From UBA4717 sp045536775 (lineage in GTDB: Bacteria > Bacillota > Clostridia > Oscillospirales > CAG-272): DNA of 32,209 nt. Shown in pieces: positions 29,672 through 32,209 of this stretch. Where the stretch lies: NCBI GenBank assembly GCA_045536775.1, contig JAZSOD010000092.1, positions 1 to 32,209 on the forward strand. The letters are read 5' to 3'. Position numbers and translations under genes: made by a program. Within the stretch, counting starts at the first letter, position 1. Each line of letters opens with the position of its first letter. A model generated the notes under the pieces. The model worked only from the letters and a program-made list of their open reading frames with translations, had not been told where the DNA came from and ran no database searches.

Positions 29672-30961
29672 ATGAACAAAAAGAAAAGATATGTGCAGGT
29701 TGGTGTAGGCAGCCGTGCGAGGTTTTTTTATCAGGCGATAGCTGAGGATTTTTCCGATACATCGGAAATTACAGCGTTTTGTGATATAAACAGAACACGC
29801 CTGGAATATGCAAAAGAGAGCTTGATGAAGAAGTTTAATTATCCTGAGGTTGCTCTTTATATGTCAGATGAATTTGACAAGATGATTGAGGAGCAAAAAC
29901 CCGATTATGTTATTGTTACATCAATAGACAGAACTCACCATAAGTACATCATAAGAGCAATGGAGCTTGGTTGCGATGTAATAAGTGAAAAGCCGATGAC
30001 AATTGATAATGACAAATGCCAGGAGATTTTGGATGCGGCAAAGAGAACAGGCAGAAACTTAAGGGTTACGTTTAATTATAGATATGCACCGCACAACTCA
30101 AAGGTTAGAGAGCTGATTATGAATGATACTATAGGAGAGGTTAAATCGGTTCACTTTGAATGGATGCTAAACACATCACATGGTGCGGACTATTTCAGAA
30201 GATGGCATAGAAATAAGAGAAACAGCGGTGGTCTTTTGGTACACAAGTCAACACATCACTTTGATCTTGTTAACTTCTGGTTGGGAACAAAGCCAAAGCA
30301 GGTATTTGCATACGGCGATTTGATGTTCTACGGCAGAGATAATGCCGAGGATAGAGGTGTTACAAAGTTTTATCCGAGAGTTCACGGCTATAAAAATGCT
30401 GAGGGAGACCCGTTTGCACTTGTTATGGTTGGAAACCAAAATTTTGAGGGATTGTATCTTAATGCCGAGCAGGATGACGGTTACATTCGTGACAGAAGTG
30501 TATTTGGCGACGATATAAGTATTGAGGACACAATGGGTGTGCTTGTTAAATATGAATCCGGTGCGATACTGTCGTATTCGCTTACAGCATATTCGCCAAA
30601 AGAAGGCTTCCGAGTTGTATTTACAGGTACAAAGGGCAGAATTGAGCTTGAGGTATGTGAGAATGTATATGTAAATGGTGCAGGTAATAAGAATTTAGAG
30701 GGTGCGGCACGCTCAAAGAGTATTGTTGTATTCCCGTTGTTTGAGAAACCATACGAGGTTGAAATTCCCGAGCTTAAGGGCGGCCATGGTGGCGGCGACC
30801 CCGTACTGCTTAATGATATATTCGGAACACCGGAACCGGACCCACTTAACAGAGCAGCATCACATATCGACGGTGCGATGAGTATTCTAACCGGTATTGC
30901 GGCAAATAAGTCTATTGCATCAGGATTGCCTGTAAATATCAAGGGTCTTGTGGAGTTTTAA
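29672..30961 (+). CDS. Gfo/Idh/MocA-family NAD(P)-dependent oxidoreductase
   Basis: A 429-residue dehydrogenase: Rossmann motif VGVGSRARFF at the N-terminus, ITAFCDINRTR at the adenine-ribose end, SEKPMTID (the family's EKP motif) near 105-112, and a catalytic/substrate region RRWHRNKRNSGGLLVHKSTHHFDLVNFW near 170-200 with the expected Lys/His. The C-terminal alpha/beta dimer domain follows. The exact substrate is unknown; relatives act on sugars, inositols and uronates. It has AGAGG before the ATG and lies 70 bases after uxaA, so it is probably part of the same operon and handles a sugar acid or galactoside-derived product. A clear terminator follows. Confidence 0.88.
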   Translation: MNKKKRYVQVGVGSRARFFYQAIAEDFSDTSEITAFCDINRTRLEYAKESLMKKFNYPEVALYMSDEFDKMIEEQKPDYVIVTSIDRTHHKYIIRAMELGCDVISEKPMTIDNDKCQEILDAAKRTGRNLRVTFNYRYAPHNSKVRELIMNDTIGEVKSVHFEWMLNTSHGADYFRRWHRNKRNSGGLLVHKSTHHFDLVNFWLGTKPKQVFAYGDLMFYGRDNAEDRGVTKFYPRVHGYKNAEGDPFALVMVGNQNFEGLYLNAEQDDGYIRDRSVFGDDISIEDTMGVLVKYESGAILSYSLTAYSPKEGFRVVFTGTKGRIELEVCENVYVNGAGNKNLEGAARSKSIVVFPLFEKPYEVEIPELKGGHGGGDPVLLNDIFGTPEPDPLNRAASHIDGAMSILTGIAANKSIASGLPVNIKGLVEF

Positions 30962-31002
30962 TCGAAAAATAATTTTAAAATTTATAAATTTTATCATAAC
31001 AC

Positions 31003-31034
31003 GAGAAACCCGCCTTTTAAACGGCGGGTTTCTC
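31003..31034 (+). terminator. Terminator of the uxa operon
   Basis: Perfect 12-bp stem GAGAAACCCGCC / GGCGGGTTTCTC with an 8-base loop, 41 bases after the stop. The T-tract is weak, but the stem is strong. Confidence 0.75.
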
Positions 31035-31098
31035 CGTATTATGTATTAGGCTTTTTGGGAAACTTTTTATAAAACAACCAAACAATTTAGATAAAAAC

Positions 31099-31551
31099 TC
31101 ATACTTTTTGTGTTAAGTCCTTATCATCTTTTATTGGTATTTTTGGTAAACTCCAACGATATTTTGTTGCCAACATTCGTATTGCAAATACCAAAAGCAT
31201 TGATGAAATTGAAGCTATTGGAATATTTTCAATGTATTTTCTTAGTAAGAAGTGCAGAAAACTACCAAAAATTGTCGCCATTGCATAAACGTGTTTTTTA
31301 AAAACATAGGGGGTTGTGTTGGTTAATATATCACGAAAAATACCGCCGCCTACACCTGTAATCATACCAAAGGCAATGATAATAAATCCATTACCCGAAA
31401 AACCGTTTGCGTAGCCGACTTCTGAACCGATTACTGTAAATGCTGCCAAACCAATTGCATCAAAAAAATTATTGGCATATTCTATTTTTATTCTAAAAGC
31501 GTTAAATCTTTTTCTATTTATATATGGATGATTATATGATATACACAGCAA
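31099..31551 (-). pseudogene. UPF0126/YicG-type membrane protein, C-terminal half
   Basis: A 150-residue frame matching the second half of the TRIC-like UPF0126 family (normally ~200 residues in two three-helix repeats). From about residue 25: NNFFDAIGLAAFTVIGSEVG, then GMITGVGGGIFRDILTN, the glycine-rich motif of the repeat, and two more helices. The first repeat is missing; the first ~15 residues show no family character. The 5' end overlaps the start of a truncated gene on the other strand. Without the first repeat the channel fold cannot form as known. Called a 5'-deleted remnant. Confidence 0.7.
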
Positions 31552-31904
31552 ATGAGCCCGTCTATACTGTTGTTACTCAGCAAAAAGGACTTTATGCGGC
31601 TAACGGTAATTTAAAAACCGGAGCTTTGGTAGCTGATGAAACTCTTACATTCAAAGCAAATATTGCTAACCTTGGTAGTGATAGTGCATATATAATTTTA
31701 TATGTGGCACTGTTTGAGGATAATACTCTGATTGATGTAGTTCCGAGCAATGCAAACCTATTTGCCAAAGATTTCTGTGATGAAATAGAAGTTGACATAA
31801 CATTGCCTGAAACTTTTGACAGCAATAAAGATTATCAAATCAAAGGATTTGTTTGGGAAACAGATACACTTAAACCTGTTTCATTCCCATTGCTATATAA
31901 CTAA
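31524..31904 (+). pseudogene. C-terminal domain of a secreted carbohydrate-active protein, 5'-truncated
   Basis: A 126-residue frame without signal peptide or ribosome binding site. From about residue 35 (ADETLTFKANIANLGSDSA to the end) it reads as an Ig-like beta-sandwich of the sort found at the end of Firmicute pectinolytic and esterase proteins. The catalytic part is missing. Its 5' end overlaps the truncated UPF0126 fragment, and a terminator follows its stop, consistent with the true end of a longer gene. The enzyme type is not identifiable. Confidence 0.5.
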
Positions 31905-31913
31905 TGATTTTAA

Positions 31914-31944
31914 ATACGCCCGAAGTGATATTCTTCGGGCGTAT
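31914..31944 (+). terminator. Terminator after the secreted-protein fragment
   Basis: 12-bp inverted repeat ATACGCCCGAAG / CTTCGGGCGTAT with a 7-base loop, followed by GATTTTAAAG, nine bases after the stop. Confidence 0.8.
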
Positions 31945-31974
31945 GATTTTAAAGAATTTAACAGAGGGTTAATT

Positions 31975-32209
31975 ATGGAGAAAAATAATTATATAAGTAA
32001 AAAGTTCCCTTGTTTTATACATGGCGCAGACTACAATCCTGAGCAATGGATAAGAGACAAAGCCATTTGGGATGAAGATATGCGGCTGATGAAATTGGCA
32101 AACATTAACGAAGCAACTATTGGAATTTTTTCTTGGTCAACGATTGAGCCTGAAGAAGGCGTGTTTGATTTTTCGTTTCTTGATGAAATTATGGACAAGT
32201 TATATGCCA
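31975..32209 (+). CDS. GH42 beta-galactosidase, 3'-partial
   Basis: The first 78 residues of a glycoside hydrolase family 42 enzyme (retaining beta-galactosidase, usually ~680 residues), cut by the right window edge. No signal peptide, so cytoplasmic. GADYNPEQW near 19-27 and ATIGIFSWSTIEPEEGVFDF near 49-68 are the standard opening motifs of the GH42 TIM barrel. The acid/base and nucleophile Glu residues lie beyond the window. AGAGGG precedes the ATG by about 8 bases. Together with the GH36 remnant it points to use of galactosides such as pectic galactan side chains. Confidence 0.9.
   Translation, partial: MEKNNYISKKFPCFIHGADYNPEQWIRDKAIWDEDMRLMKLANINEATIGIFSWSTIEPEEGVFDFSFLDEIMDKLYA

Noticed and set aside
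1..32209. CRISPR arrays, tRNA or rRNA genes
   Set aside because: No regularly spaced short repeats and no cloverleaf or rRNA-like segment were recognised by eye; a dedicated scan could still find a weak tRNA-like element near the integrase.

Overview
The window looks like a chromosomal segment of an uncultured, low-to-mid GC Firmicute of class Clostridia, probably an anaerobic gut or rumen fermenter. Supporting signs are AAGGAG-type ribosome binding sites, consensus sigma-A promoters, a PerR/reverse-rubrerythrin pair, an S-layer-homology protein, dockerin modules and pectin/galactoside catabolism genes. This placement is inferred from gene content, not from a search.

Layout. (1) 2-2239: 3' part of pheT, which runs off the left edge. 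(2) 2331-14063, minus strand: one long operon read leftwards from a near-perfect promoter (TTGACA-17-TATAAT). A GEMM-I cyclic-di-GMP riboswitch and an intrinsic terminator precede eight tightly packed genes: a multidomain PelD-like receptor, PelE, a Pel deacetylase (DUF2194), PelF, PelG, a CotH-kinase-like lipoprotein, a VTC/CYTH-like protein and a DUF4956 membrane protein. This is a Gram-positive Pel-type exopolysaccharide locus with three apparent layers of c-di-GMP input: the riboswitch, a degenerate-GGDEF I-site in PelD, and an intact HD-GYP phosphodiesterase domain fused to that same PelD. (3) 14108-17534, minus: a decayed chimeric metallophosphoesterase fragment and a 930-aa SLH-domain surface protein with its own promoter and leader hairpin. 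(4) 17929-24667, plus: a family of secreted polysaccharide-deacetylase modules amplified in tandem (three ~2-kb copies over two dockerin proteins), plus a 72-aa lipoprotein that is an internally deleted relative. (5) 24748-25862: PerR-like regulator and reverse rubrerythrin behind a perfect 7-1-7 Fur/PerR-type operator. (6) 25863-26618: remnants of a mobile element: GTGGGCAAA repeats, a truncated tyrosine recombinase and a truncated GH36 alpha-galactosidase, meeting at one junction. (7) 26942-32209: a visibly AT-richer block with uxaB, uxaA, a Gfo/Idh/MocA oxidoreductase, two 5'-truncated gene fragments head to head, and the start of a GH42 beta-galactosidase running off the right edge.

How it fits together. 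The strongest system is the c-di-GMP-controlled exopolysaccharide locus. The riboswitch is predicted to be an ON switch, because its closing stem shares bases with the terminator. PelD would then gate the PelF/PelG synthase post-translationally while its own HD-GYP domain removes the signal. CotH, VTC and DUF4956 are translationally coupled to it and suggest an unrecognised modification or export step. The right-hand block is either a horizontally acquired, rearranged carbohydrate island or an assembly join; sequence alone cannot separate these.
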